Part shown: positions 15,421 through 21,020 of the stretch, piece after piece
How the letters are laid out: each line of letters opens with the position of its first letter
How positions within the stretch are numbered: the first letter of the stretch is position 1
Source: JBOFFC01 sp051648405
Lineage (GTDB): Bacteria; Planctomycetota; Planctomycetia; Pirellulales; Lacipirellulaceae
Direction of reading: 5' to 3'
Assembly: GCA_051648405.1 (NCBI GenBank)
Contig: JBOFFC010000127.1
Coordinates: forward strand, 1-35,190
Length of the DNA stretch: 35,190 bases
Position numbers and translations under genes: made by a program
The notes under the pieces: generated by a model
Databases searched by the model: none
Seen by the model: only the letters and a program-made list of their open reading frames with translations
Told to the model about the DNA's origin: nothing

Positions 15421-15537
15421 GCCTGACAGGATCACAGGATGACGGAAGCGATTCACAGGATGAGTCGCTCCGTCATCCCTCGTTCTGTTCCTTCTGTTCC
15501 TGTAACTCCCCTGTCCCATCCTGTGATCCTGTCAGGC
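15421..15537 (+). repeat. Family C inverted-repeat element (copy 2)
   Basis: A 117-bp element with perfect 20-bp terminal inverted repeats: GCCTGACAGGATCACAGGAT (15421-15440) against its exact complement at 15518-15537. The interior is also roughly dyadic. It fills the capsid-HhH gene spacer, ending eight bases before ATG 15546. The right arm is identical to that of copy 1 at 13159-13178. No coding capacity or transposase is present, so it is MITE-like or REP-like. Confidence 0.9.
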
Positions 15538-15545
15538 TTAACACC

Positions 15546-16190
15546 ATGGCGAGCGGGCCCTCGGTTGCGTGCTTGTTCCTCCAGCAGTGGCGTGGGTATG
15601 ACGCGGGGGATCGCGGCGAGCTGACGATCGAGCGAGCCGCCGAGCTGGTCGCCGCCGGGGTGGTGGAGGCCGACTTCCCTACGGCGACCCCGGCCCCCGC
15701 GGGCGCCGCGAGCGGCGTCGCTGGCGGCGCCGTGAGTGGCGTCGGCTACGAGGCGCAGGAGATGCTCGCCGCCGTCGAGCGGGCGCTGGCCGAGGCGCGG
15801 GACGAGAAGGCCGCGCTGGAGGCCACCGTCGAAGCGCTGCGGGCCGAGCTCGCCGCGCTGCGGGGGCGTGGTGGTGATGAGGAGACGGCAGAGGTGAGCG
15901 GGCAGCAGGCAGCGCCGCCGGTCACCAACCTGCCGATCGCCGAACCGGTGGTATCCACACCCGCGGCGCCGGCAGTTCAGCCCGCTGTGCCGGCGACCGA
16001 CTGGCGGACGGAGCCGGTGGCCGGCCTGGGGATACCGGCGTCGATCAAGGGCCGCCTGATGGCGGCCGGCATCCGCACCGCCGGGGAGCTCGCCGAGGCG
16101 GTCGATTCGGGCGCCGTAATCGCGATCGACGGCATCGGCGAGGCCAAGGCGGGCGACCTGCGGCGCGTGATCGACGCGATGCGCGCCTGA
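15546..16190 (+). CDS. Head-region protein with coiled coil and C-terminal helix-hairpin-helix domain
   Basis: 214 residues. The N-terminal 40 residues (VACLFLQQWRGYDAGDRGELTIERAAELVAAGVVEAD) match the short 'w..y..GE...f....A..Lv..GvA' segment found in many small phage head proteins next to the capsid gene. A heptad-like coiled coil follows (about 75-112, MLAAVERALAEARDEKAALEATVEALRAELAAL), then a Pro/Ala linker. The C-terminal HhH domain (about 158-214, GLGIPASIKGRLMAAGIRTAGELAEAV ... IDGIGEAKAGDLRRVI) is of the RNA polymerase alpha-CTD/RuvA type and is expected to bind DNA. The HhH addition is unusual for this position. Confidence 0.78.
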   Translation: MASGPSVACLFLQQWRGYDAGDRGELTIERAAELVAAGVVEADFPTATPAPAGAASGVAGGAVSGVGYEAQEMLAAVERALAEARDEKAALEATVEALRAELAALRGRGGDEETAEVSGQQAAPPVTNLPIAEPVVSTPAAPAVQPAVPATDWRTEPVAGLGIPASIKGRLMAAGIRTAGELAEAVDSGAVIAIDGIGEAKAGDLRRVIDAMRA

Positions 16191-16227
16191 TCGGCTCGGC
16201 TGAATCACCCCGATCGCGGAGTAGACG

Positions 16228-16797
16228 ATGCTTGTGCGACTCACGCAGCCGACGGCCGCCGACGAGCTTGTCTCGCTCGCCGACCTGCGCGAGCACTGCC
16301 TGCCGCTCGCCCCGGAGGACGACCTGCTGCTGGTGCGGCTGGGGCGCGCGGCCCGCGAGCTAGCCGAGGTGATCACCCGCCGCACGCTGGCCCGCAGCAC
16401 GTGGCGGCTGGCCAGCTACCCGGTCGCCGCGACCACGCCGGTGGCGATCCCCGGCCCGCCGCTGGTGTCGGTCCAGAGCGTGAGCTACACCGACCCGGCC
16501 GGCGTCACGCAGACCGTGAGCCCTAGCGCCTACCGCGTGACCACGCTCCGCGAGCCGGGCCTCGTGCGGCCCGTCGATGGCTGGCCCGAGCGGCAGGAGG
16601 ACGCGCCGCTCGTCGTGTCCTACACGGCGGGCTACCTGTACGGCGAGGCCCCGGAGGCGGCCCGCCAGGCGGTGCTGCTCACGGTCGCCCACTGGTACCG
16701 CCACCGCGAAGCCGTGCTCACCGGGACGATCGCCAGCCGCCTGCCGATGGCCGCCGACGCGTTGCTCGCGAGCTGCAAATGGGGGGATTACAGCTGA
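16228..16797 (+). CDS. Head-tail connector, gp6-like
   Basis: 189 residues. The beginning (SLADLREHCLPLAPEDDLLLVRLGRAARELAEVITRRTLARSTWRL) and the region YRVTTLREPGLVRP ... LVVSYTAGYLYGEAPEAARQAVLLTVAHWYRHREAVLTG match the gp6-like connector family of HK97-type phages. The protein forms a ring below the portal. Helices at both ends flank a beta-sheet region. It is preceded by a 37-base spacer with GCGGAGTAGACG, a weak RBS. Confidence 0.9.
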   Translation: MLVRLTQPTAADELVSLADLREHCLPLAPEDDLLLVRLGRAARELAEVITRRTLARSTWRLASYPVAATTPVAIPGPPLVSVQSVSYTDPAGVTQTVSPSAYRVTTLREPGLVRPVDGWPERQEDAPLVVSYTAGYLYGEAPEAARQAVLLTVAHWYRHREAVLTGTIASRLPMAADALLASCKWGDYS

Positions 16798-16908
16798 CGA
16801 GAGCCGGCAGCCGGCAGCAGGCAGTAATTGCTAGGTCATTCACTCCCGGCGCTGACGCTTAGGGCTCCCCCGCCTTGCTTCGTTTATCTCACCTCTGGGC
16901 GACGCCCC
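16798..16908 (+). repeat. Spacer with short repeats and family B element (copy 3)
   Basis: The first part has tandem GCCGGCA-type units (16803-16825) followed by CGCTGACGCTTAGGGCTCCC. The last part, ATCTCAC-CTCTGGGC (16886-16900) then GACGCCCC, is a short family B array with hairpin GGGC-GAC-GCCC ending on the base before ATG 16909. The spacer has no Shine-Dalgarno and no obvious promoter. Confidence 0.7.
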
Positions 16909-17244
16909 ATGCTCCCCGCCGGCGCGCTCCGCAGTGTGGTCGACCTCCTCGAGCGCGGCGAAGCGCTCGACGAGGCGGGCCAGCCGCGCGACGAGTGGGT
17001 CCCTGTCCTCGAGGGTGTGCGGGCCGAGGTGCTGTTCGTCAGCGGCCTCGAAGGACGCCGCGGCGAGCGGACCGAGGGGGTCGCCTCGTGGCGGGTCCGC
17101 TGCCGCTACCTCGCGGGGGTCACCTCGGCGATGCGCGTGCAGGTCCGCGGCGGACCACTGCTCGACGTCGACAGCGTCGGCGACCCCGAGGGGCTTCGCC
17201 GCGAGCTGCTGATGGAGTGCAAAGCGACCGACGCGCCGACGTAG
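16909..17244 (+). CDS. Head closure / head-tail joining protein
   Basis: 111 residues. The pattern LDEAGQPRDEWVPVLEGVRAEVLFVSGLEGRRGER ... WRVRCRYLAGVTSAMRVQVRGGPLLDVDSVGDPEGLRRELLMECKA is that of the phage head-tail joining (SPP1 gp16-like) family, a small beta-barrel that closes the connector. ATG 16909 follows the family B element. The stop TAG at 17242-17244 is part of a family A repeat. Length and gene order are normal for the family. Confidence 0.88.
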   Translation: MLPAGALRSVVDLLERGEALDEAGQPRDEWVPVLEGVRAEVLFVSGLEGRRGERTEGVASWRVRCRYLAGVTSAMRVQVRGGPLLDVDSVGDPEGLRRELLMECKATDAPT

Positions 17245-17263
17245 GGTGCGTCGGTCGCACCGG
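17241..17263 (+). repeat. Family A repeat, left half only (copy 2)
   Basis: It begins GTAGGGTGCGTCGGTCGCAC. The TAG (17242-17244) ends the head-closure gene. Only the left hairpin (GGTGCG ... CGCACC-like) is present. The remaining spacer holds a separate hairpin, GGCTCG ... CGAGCC, and then ATG 17297. Confidence 0.8.
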
Positions 17264-17296
17264 CTCGACGGGACGAGCCCCACGAGGACGGCGGCT

Positions 17297-17779
17297 ATGA
17301 AAATCACCCTCAGCGGCGACAAGGCGCTCGACGCGCGGTTGCTGGCGCTCGCCCGGGAGGACGGCCCTAAGAGCATCAACGCCGCGATGCGCAAGGCGAC
17401 GCGTATCGCGTGCCGCACCGTGCTGCTCCCCGAGGTCAAGGCGCTCGTGCCGGTCGACACGGGGTTCCTGGAGGACGAGATCAAGGTCCGGGCGATCAAG
17501 CGCAACAGCCGCAAGGTCGGCCACTACGTCGGCTTCGCCGACCCCCTGTTCCAGGGGGACACGTTCTACGGCGGCTTCTTGGAGTTCGGTTTCCGGCGCG
17601 GCAAGCGGCTATCGGCCGGCGCCCGCCGCGCCGGCGGCGACACGCGGTCGAAGGTCGAAGCCGACAGCTTCCTGCGGCGGCCGCTGTACGGCAACGAAGA
17701 ACGGATCAAGCAGATCCCCCGAGCGCACCTGTCGGCCATGATCGCCGGCGCCAACGGGGCCGTGCCGGACCGGCCGTAG
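17297..17779 (+). CDS. HK97 gp10-like neck/tail protein
   Basis: 160 residues from ATG 17297; the earlier in-frame sequence is repeat. The characteristic core is present: AAMRKATRIACRTVLLPEVKALVPVDTGFLEDEIKVRAIK ... VGFADPLFQGDTFYGGFLEFGFRRG, then SFLRRPLYGNEERIKQI. The 'P.dTG.L..si' and 'Y....EfGt....a.pFlrpa' pattern defines the family, which works at the head-tail junction. The last 20 residues (LSAMIAGANGAVPDRP) are variable. The stop TAG 17777-17779 comes from a family A repeat. Confidence 0.9.
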   Translation: MKITLSGDKALDARLLALAREDGPKSINAAMRKATRIACRTVLLPEVKALVPVDTGFLEDEIKVRAIKRNSRKVGHYVGFADPLFQGDTFYGGFLEFGFRRGKRLSAGARRAGGDTRSKVEADSFLRRPLYGNEERIKQIPRAHLSAMIAGANGAVPDRP

Positions 17780-17797
17780 GGTGCGCGCCCCGCGCCA
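17776..17797 (+). repeat. Family A repeat, degenerate (copy 3)
   Basis: GTAGGGTGCGCGCCCCGCGCC. The TAG (17777-17779) is the stop codon of the gp10-like gene. The hairpin has mutated to GCGCG/CGCGC-type pairing. A family B array follows 13 bases later, so two repeat families are stacked in one gene junction. Confidence 0.7.
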
Positions 17798-17810
17798 CGA
17801 CACGTGGCAA

Positions 17811-17847
17811 CTCTCACCTCTGGCCTCTCACCTCTGGGCAAAGCCCC
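17811..17847 (+). repeat. Family B heptamer array with start-codon mini-hairpin (copy 4)
   Basis: CTCTCAC, CTCTGGC, CTCTCAC, CTCTGGGC, then AAAGCCCC, giving a GGGC-AAA-GCCC hairpin one base before ATG 17848. This is the cleanest copy. No Shine-Dalgarno is present. Confidence 0.88.
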
Positions 17848-18285
17848 ATGCGCGCCGACTTTACCGCCTCCCTGCGGGCCCACCTTGTCGCCTCGGTCAC
17901 CGTCGGGCCGCTGGTCGGCACGCGGGTCTACCCCGACGCCCTCCCCCAACAGTGTGGCCTGCCGGCGATCCGCTACACCACGCTCAGCGACCGCGCGGCG
18001 AGTGTGCTACGGGGCGTGAGCACGCTCCGCCAGGGGCGCGTGCAGCTCGACTGCTACGCCGCGACGCGGGCCGAGTCGGACCACCTCGCGGCGCTCGTCG
18101 AGGCCGAGCTGCAGCTCTGCCCGGCCCGGCTGGGGGAGGGGGTCCACTCGGTCGACCTGGAGGACCTCGAAGTCGAGAACAGCTACGCCCGCGTCGATCC
18201 CCCGCGCGACGCGAGCGACGAGCCCCGCTACCGCCGCGTCCTCGACCTGGAGGTCGCCTACCAAGCGGAGTCCCCCGCGTCGTAG
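17848..18285 (+). CDS. Tail completion / terminator protein, DUF3168-like
   Basis: 145 residues. It shows the DUF3168 pattern: a short N-terminal helix (FTASLRAHLVASVTVGPLVGTRVYPDALPQQCGLPAIRYTTLSD), a strand segment VLRGVSTLRQGRVQLDCYAATRAESDHLAALVEAEL, and a C-terminal strand pair (YRRVLDLEVAYQAE). These proteins cap the top of the tail tube at the neck. The stop TAG (18283-18285) is the TAG of a perfect family A palindrome. Confidence 0.9.
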   Translation: MRADFTASLRAHLVASVTVGPLVGTRVYPDALPQQCGLPAIRYTTLSDRAASVLRGVSTLRQGRVQLDCYAATRAESDHLAALVEAELQLCPARLGEGVHSVDLEDLEVENSYARVDPPRDASDEPRYRRVLDLEVAYQAESPAS

Positions 18286-18307
18286 GGTGCGTTGAGCGCA
18301 CCCTACG
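18281..18307 (+). repeat. Family A repeat, perfect palindrome (copy 4)
   Basis: CGTAGGGTGCG and CGCACCCTACG (11-bp perfect arms) surround a TTGAG loop. The TAG of the left arm is the stop codon of the tail completion gene. This copy consists of one left half joined to one right end, as if the central part had been deleted. Confidence 0.9.
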
Positions 18308-18332
18308 ACGAACCGGCCAGGTTGTCCCTAGC

Positions 18333-18375
18333 ATCTCACTTCTGACCTCTCCCCTCTCCCCTCGGGCGACGCCCC
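18333..18375 (+). repeat. Family B heptamer array with start-codon mini-hairpin (copy 5)
   Basis: Units ATCTCAC, TTCTGAC, CTCTCCC, CTCTCCC, CTCGGGC, then GACGCCCC and ATG 18376. The GGGC-GAC-GCCC hairpin ends one base before the start codon. It is stacked after family A copy 4 in the same junction. Confidence 0.87.
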
Positions 18376-18789
18376 ATGGCACGCGGCAAGACTGGTCAAG
18401 GGATGAGCTTCGCGCTCTCCGCGAGCGGGTTCACGCAAACGATCATCGAGGCGACCCCCCCAGCGTTTGATGGGAGTTCTGTCGATCTTCCGCGGCTGAA
18501 CGTGGCCGCGAACACCGTCGTCGCGAAGGGGACCGGCGACCAGGTCGATGCCGGCGCCTTTTTGGTGGAGATCGAGCACGACCCGGGCTACGTCCCGCCG
18601 TTCTATGTGGTTCAGGACGCGATCCTCACCTACCCCGTCCCGCAGGGGCTCACGAACGGGGCGGTCGAAACGTTCGTCGGGGCGTTCGTGAGCGGGTGGA
18701 CACCCGGCGCGCTGCAGCGCAACGGCCGGCGGCAGGCGACCCTGCGCGTGGAAGTGCAGTCGTTCCCGACCAAGACCCCGGCGAGCTAG
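18376..18789 (+). CDS. Major tail (tube) protein, short form
   Basis: 137 residues. It lies between the tail completion gene and the chaperone genes, which is the fixed place of the tail tube gene. The sequence is strand-rich and Gly/Val/Thr-rich (LNVAANTVVAKGTGDQVDAGAFLVEIEHDPGY, RRQATLRVEVQSFPTKTPAS). This is consistent with a small tube-protein beta-sandwich, although I see no diagnostic motif. Assignment therefore rests mainly on position. It ends TAG 18787-18789, immediately followed by the TAG of the next repeat. Confidence 0.7.
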   Translation: MARGKTGQGMSFALSASGFTQTIIEATPPAFDGSSVDLPRLNVAANTVVAKGTGDQVDAGAFLVEIEHDPGYVPPFYVVQDAILTYPVPQGLTNGAVETFVGAFVSGWTPGALQRNGRRQATLRVEVQSFPTKTPAS

Positions 18790-18860
18790 TAGGGTGCGTC
18801 GAGCGCACCGGCCCGAACGATCACACCACCCAAGGAGCGGTGCATTCCATGCACCCTACG
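18789..18860 (+). repeat. Family A twin-hairpin repeat, full copy (copy 5)
   Basis: The left half is TAGGGTGCGTCGAGCGCACC and the right half GGTGCATTCCATGCACCCTA, separated by 29 bases including AAGGAG. Each half forms its own hairpin and the ends form a dyad. It lies directly after the tail-tube stop (giving TAGTAG) and ends four bases before ATG 18864. Confidence 0.9.
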
Positions 18861-18863
18861 GCC

Positions 18864-19163
18864 ATGAGCGAAGCAGCCGCCGCAGCCGCGGTCCGTGTCG
18901 AGCCGCACAGCGAGAACACGTGCGCGATCTTCGTCGCCGCCAAGCGCCTCGGGTACGTCGGTTACGGCAGCCCGGCCCCGATCAACTGGCTGAGCCAGGC
19001 GACCACGGGGGGCGTTGCGATCACGACCGAAGAGCGCATCGCGATGGTCGCCCGGGTCCGCGAGCTGATGGCGGCGCGCTCCGAAGAGCGCCTCGCGGCG
19101 ACCGAGCGCCTACGGCTGCTCGAGGCGGGGCTCGCCGATCCGGCGACCGACGCGCCGGCGTAG
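18864..19163 (+). CDS. Small tail-module protein of unknown function
   Basis: 99 residues from ATG 18864. An in-frame ATG at 18849 lies inside the repeat and is a less likely start. The first part is SENTCAIFVAAKRLGYVGYGSPAPINWLSQATTGG, followed by a helical charged C-terminus (TEERIAMVARVRELMAARSEERLAATERLRLLEAGL). It is placed between the tail tube and the chaperone. A chaperone accessory or a small tail protein is possible; no family is recognised. The stop TAG 19161-19163 belongs to the next family A repeat. Confidence 0.65.
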   Translation: MSEAAAAAAVRVEPHSENTCAIFVAAKRLGYVGYGSPAPINWLSQATTGGVAITTEERIAMVARVRELMAARSEERLAATERLRLLEAGLADPATDAPA

Positions 19164-19227
19164 GGTGCGTCGAGCGTACCATCCCCCATCCGCCGACCTC
19201 GGAGATGGTGCACCGCGTGCATCCTAC
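19160..19227 (+). repeat. Family A twin-hairpin repeat, full copy (copy 6)
   Basis: Left half GTAGGGTGCGTCGAGCGTACC; right half GGTGCACCGCGTGCATCCTAC (19207-19227). The TAG supplies the stop of the preceding gene. The right end runs through ACC into GTG 19231, the start of the tail chaperone gene. The same CCTACACC-GTG arrangement recurs at 21010-21023. Confidence 0.88.
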
Positions 19228-19230
19228 ACC

Positions 19231-19635
19231 GTGCTCACCAAGCAAGAGATCCTCGCCGCCCGCGACCTGGCGCCCGTGTGGGTCGACGTCCCCGAGTGGG
19301 GGGGAGGGGTCTACGTCCGCGGGCTCAGGGGGGACGAGGCGGCCACGATCGAGGGCCTTGTCGAGGCCGAGTTCTTGCGGGGCGTCGTCGCACGTGGGGT
19401 CTGCGACGCGGCCGGCGACACGCTCGGCTGGACCGACGTCGAGGTCCTGCTTCTGGGCGCCAAGAGCGCCGCGCCGCTGCTGCGTCTGTTCGGCCAGATC
19501 ACGCTGCTGAGCGGCGTCGGAGTCGCGGGCCGCGAGGGCGTCGAGGGAAACTCGCAAGGGACCCCGAGCGCCGCGCCTGGCTCCGGCTCTCCCTCCGCTT
19601 CGGGCGCCCCGTCCGCGAGCTCCAGGGGGTCCTAA
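19231..19635 (+). CDS. Tail assembly chaperone, short (G-like) form
   Basis: 134 residues from GTG 19231. The start LTKQEILAARDLAPVWVDVPEWGGGVYVRGLRGDEAATIEGLV matches the common phage tail-assembly chaperone opening ('Lt.e.Il.a.D....v.vPEWGg.v.vr.lsG.e'). The last 27 residues after the slippery site are Ser/Pro/Gly-rich and low-complexity, as is often seen when most of that segment exists only because the downstream frame is constrained. The protein binds the tape measure during tail assembly and is absent from virions (family knowledge). The frameshifted long form is listed separately. Confidence 0.88.
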   Translation: MLTKQEILAARDLAPVWVDVPEWGGGVYVRGLRGDEAATIEGLVEAEFLRGVVARGVCDAAGDTLGWTDVEVLLLGAKSAAPLLRLFGQITLLSGVGVAGREGVEGNSQGTPSAAPGSGSPSASGAPSASSRGS

Positions 19636-19796
19636 GCGCTTACGAGTTCGCCGAGCTCTGCGCGATGGAGCGCGTCGAGGGCTACGACCGCGAGGGCTGG
19701 TCGCAGGCCGAGGCGGTCTGCCGGACGGTCGCCGCCACGAGCGGACAGACGATCCCCGCCACGGGCGACCCGTGGGGCGAAGACAACGAGGAGTGA
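19231..19796 (+). CDS. Tail assembly chaperone, -1 frameshift (GT-like) fusion
   Basis: Read in frame from 19231 through AAC 19549-19551, then back one base and on to TGA 19794-19796. This gives 107 + 81 = 188 residues. The extension (LARDPERRAWLRLSLRFGRPVRELQGVLSAYEFAELCAMERVEGYDREGWSQAEAVCRTVA) has the typical T-domain look ('lGrtv.EL...lsa.El.ew.ay....p') and no start codon of its own at a suitable place. Its stop lies four bases before the tape measure ATG. A small fraction of ribosomes is expected to make this product, and the G:GT ratio matters for tail length control in lambda-like phages. Confidence 0.85.
19545..19551 (+). promoter_or_regulatory. Programmed -1 ribosomal frameshift slippery site GGGAAAC
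   Basis: G GGA AAC is set exactly in the zero frame (codons GAG 19543, GGA 19546, AAC 19549), so both tRNAs can re-pair on GGG AAA after slipping back. The lambda G/GT site is GGGAAAG. The zero frame ends 84 bases later and the -1 frame carries on to the tape measure gene. Downstream GC-rich sequence can fold, but no single stimulatory structure stands out. Confidence 0.88.
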
Positions 19797-19799
19797 CCC

Positions 19800-20951
19800 A
19801 TGGCGATCGGCGAACTGGCGGTCAACGTCACGGCCCGCACGCACAAGGCCCGCAAGGACCTGGGCCTGGTGCGTGGCGAGGTCCGCGGGCTGGGGACGAG
19901 CGTCCGCGGCACGATGCGCAGCCTCGCCCCCTTCGCCGCCACGCTCGCCGGCGGGATCGGGGCGACCATGGGGGCCCGGGCCCTGCTGCGGACCGCCGAT
20001 TCGCTCGACCGCGTCGGCGACGTCGCCGCCAAGCTCGACGTCCCGACCGAGAAGCTGATGGGGCTGCACCACGCGGCGCAGATGACCGGCAACACGGGCG
20101 AAATCATCGACACAGCCCTGCAGCGGATGGCGCTCAGCACCAACGCGGCGGCCGACGGCACGATCAAGGCCCAGAAGTCGCTCGAGGCGCTGGGGATCGA
20201 CGCGGCCGCGATCGCGAAGCTCCCCCTCGACCAGCGGTTCTACGCGATCGCCGAGGCGACCAAGGCGGTCGAGGACCCGACCAAGAAGCTGTCGATCGCC
20301 ACCGGCGTCTTCGGGCGCCAGGGGGGGGAGCTCGTGCGGACCTTGGACCTGGGCGCCGGGGGGCTGCGGAAGATGCAGACCGAGGCGCAGGCCCTCGGCC
20401 AGGCGCTCTCCAGCGAAGACATCGCCAAGGTGGCCGAGTTCAACGACGCGCTCGACAAGCTCAAGGCGGCCGGCGGGGGACTGGTGAACGAGATCGTGAT
20501 CAGCGTCGCCCCCGGGGCGATGGACTTCGCGAACGGCCTCACCGAAGCGATCCGCGGCTTCAAGGAGATCTTCGGCCAGGGGGGGGAGAAGAAAGCCCCG
20601 CTCAAGGCCGGCGAGCGGCGCAACGCGCCGCTGGGGAGCAGTGTGCTGTCGGACATCGAGAACGACCCGATTACGGGCTTCTACCGGCGGCTGTTCGACG
20701 GGATCGCCGGGGACGGGACGCAGCACTTCGGGCCGCGGCGGGGGGGGAGCACGCCGATGGGCCCGGGGATGCGCGGCTACCGCGACCCGCGGACGCGGAC
20801 GACGGGGACGCCGATGGGCCCGGGGATGCGCGGCTACCGCGACCCGGCGACCGCGGCGACGGCGCAAAACACCCGCGAGACGAACAGGCTGCTCGGCGAG
20901 CTCGTGCGACGCGGCCGCAACCAGCCGGCGATGGCAATCCCCGAGTCGTAG
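19800..20951 (+). CDS. Tail tape measure protein (short)
   Basis: 383 residues from ATG 19800. It is helical with an Ala-rich hydrophobic patch (SLAPFAATLAGGIGATMGARALL, about 42-64). The phrase LRTADSLDRVGDVAAKLDVPTEKLMGLHHAAQMTGNTGEIIDTALQRM is typical of tape-measure N-domains. If one residue spans about 0.15 nm, the tail would be near 57 nm, which is short for a siphovirus. Two near-identical 13-residue repeats (TPMGPGMRGYRDP) lie at about 318 and 337. The stop TAG 20949-20951 is supplied by a family A repeat. Confidence 0.88.
   Translation: MAIGELAVNVTARTHKARKDLGLVRGEVRGLGTSVRGTMRSLAPFAATLAGGIGATMGARALLRTADSLDRVGDVAAKLDVPTEKLMGLHHAAQMTGNTGEIIDTALQRMALSTNAAADGTIKAQKSLEALGIDAAAIAKLPLDQRFYAIAEATKAVEDPTKKLSIATGVFGRQGGELVRTLDLGAGGLRKMQTEAQALGQALSSEDIAKVAEFNDALDKLKAAGGGLVNEIVISVAPGAMDFANGLTEAIRGFKEIFGQGGEKKAPLKAGERRNAPLGSSVLSDIENDPITGFYRRLFDGIAGDGTQHFGPRRGGSTPMGPGMRGYRDPRTRTTGTPMGPGMRGYRDPATAATAQNTRETNRLLGELVRRGRNQPAMAIPES
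20751..20846 (+). repeat. Tandem repeat inside the tape measure gene
   Basis: Two 39-base identical blocks (20751-20789 and 20808-20846) with a 57-base (19-codon) period encode TPMGPGMRGYRDP twice. The in-frame period means copy-number change would lengthen or shorten the protein without breaking it. Confidence 0.88.
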
Positions 20952-21017
20952 GGTGCGTGGAACGCACCGGTTCCCCCGATCCCCGACCCCCAAGCCGGTG
21001 CATTGCATGCACCCTAC
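20948..21017 (+). repeat. Family A twin-hairpin repeat, full copy (copy 7)
   Basis: Left half GTAGGGTGCGTGGAACGCACC; right half GGTGCATTGCATGCACCCTA (20997-21016). The TAG at 20949-20951 is the tape measure stop. The right end leads via ACACC to GTG 21021. Compensating changes keep both hairpins (GGTGCATTGCATGCACC pairs with itself). Confidence 0.9.
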
Positions 21018-21020
21018 ACC

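Noticed and set aside
13065..15537. Composite transposon or insertion sequence
   Set aside because: The bracketing repeats have no transposase and enclose essential phage head genes. No target-site duplication is evident.
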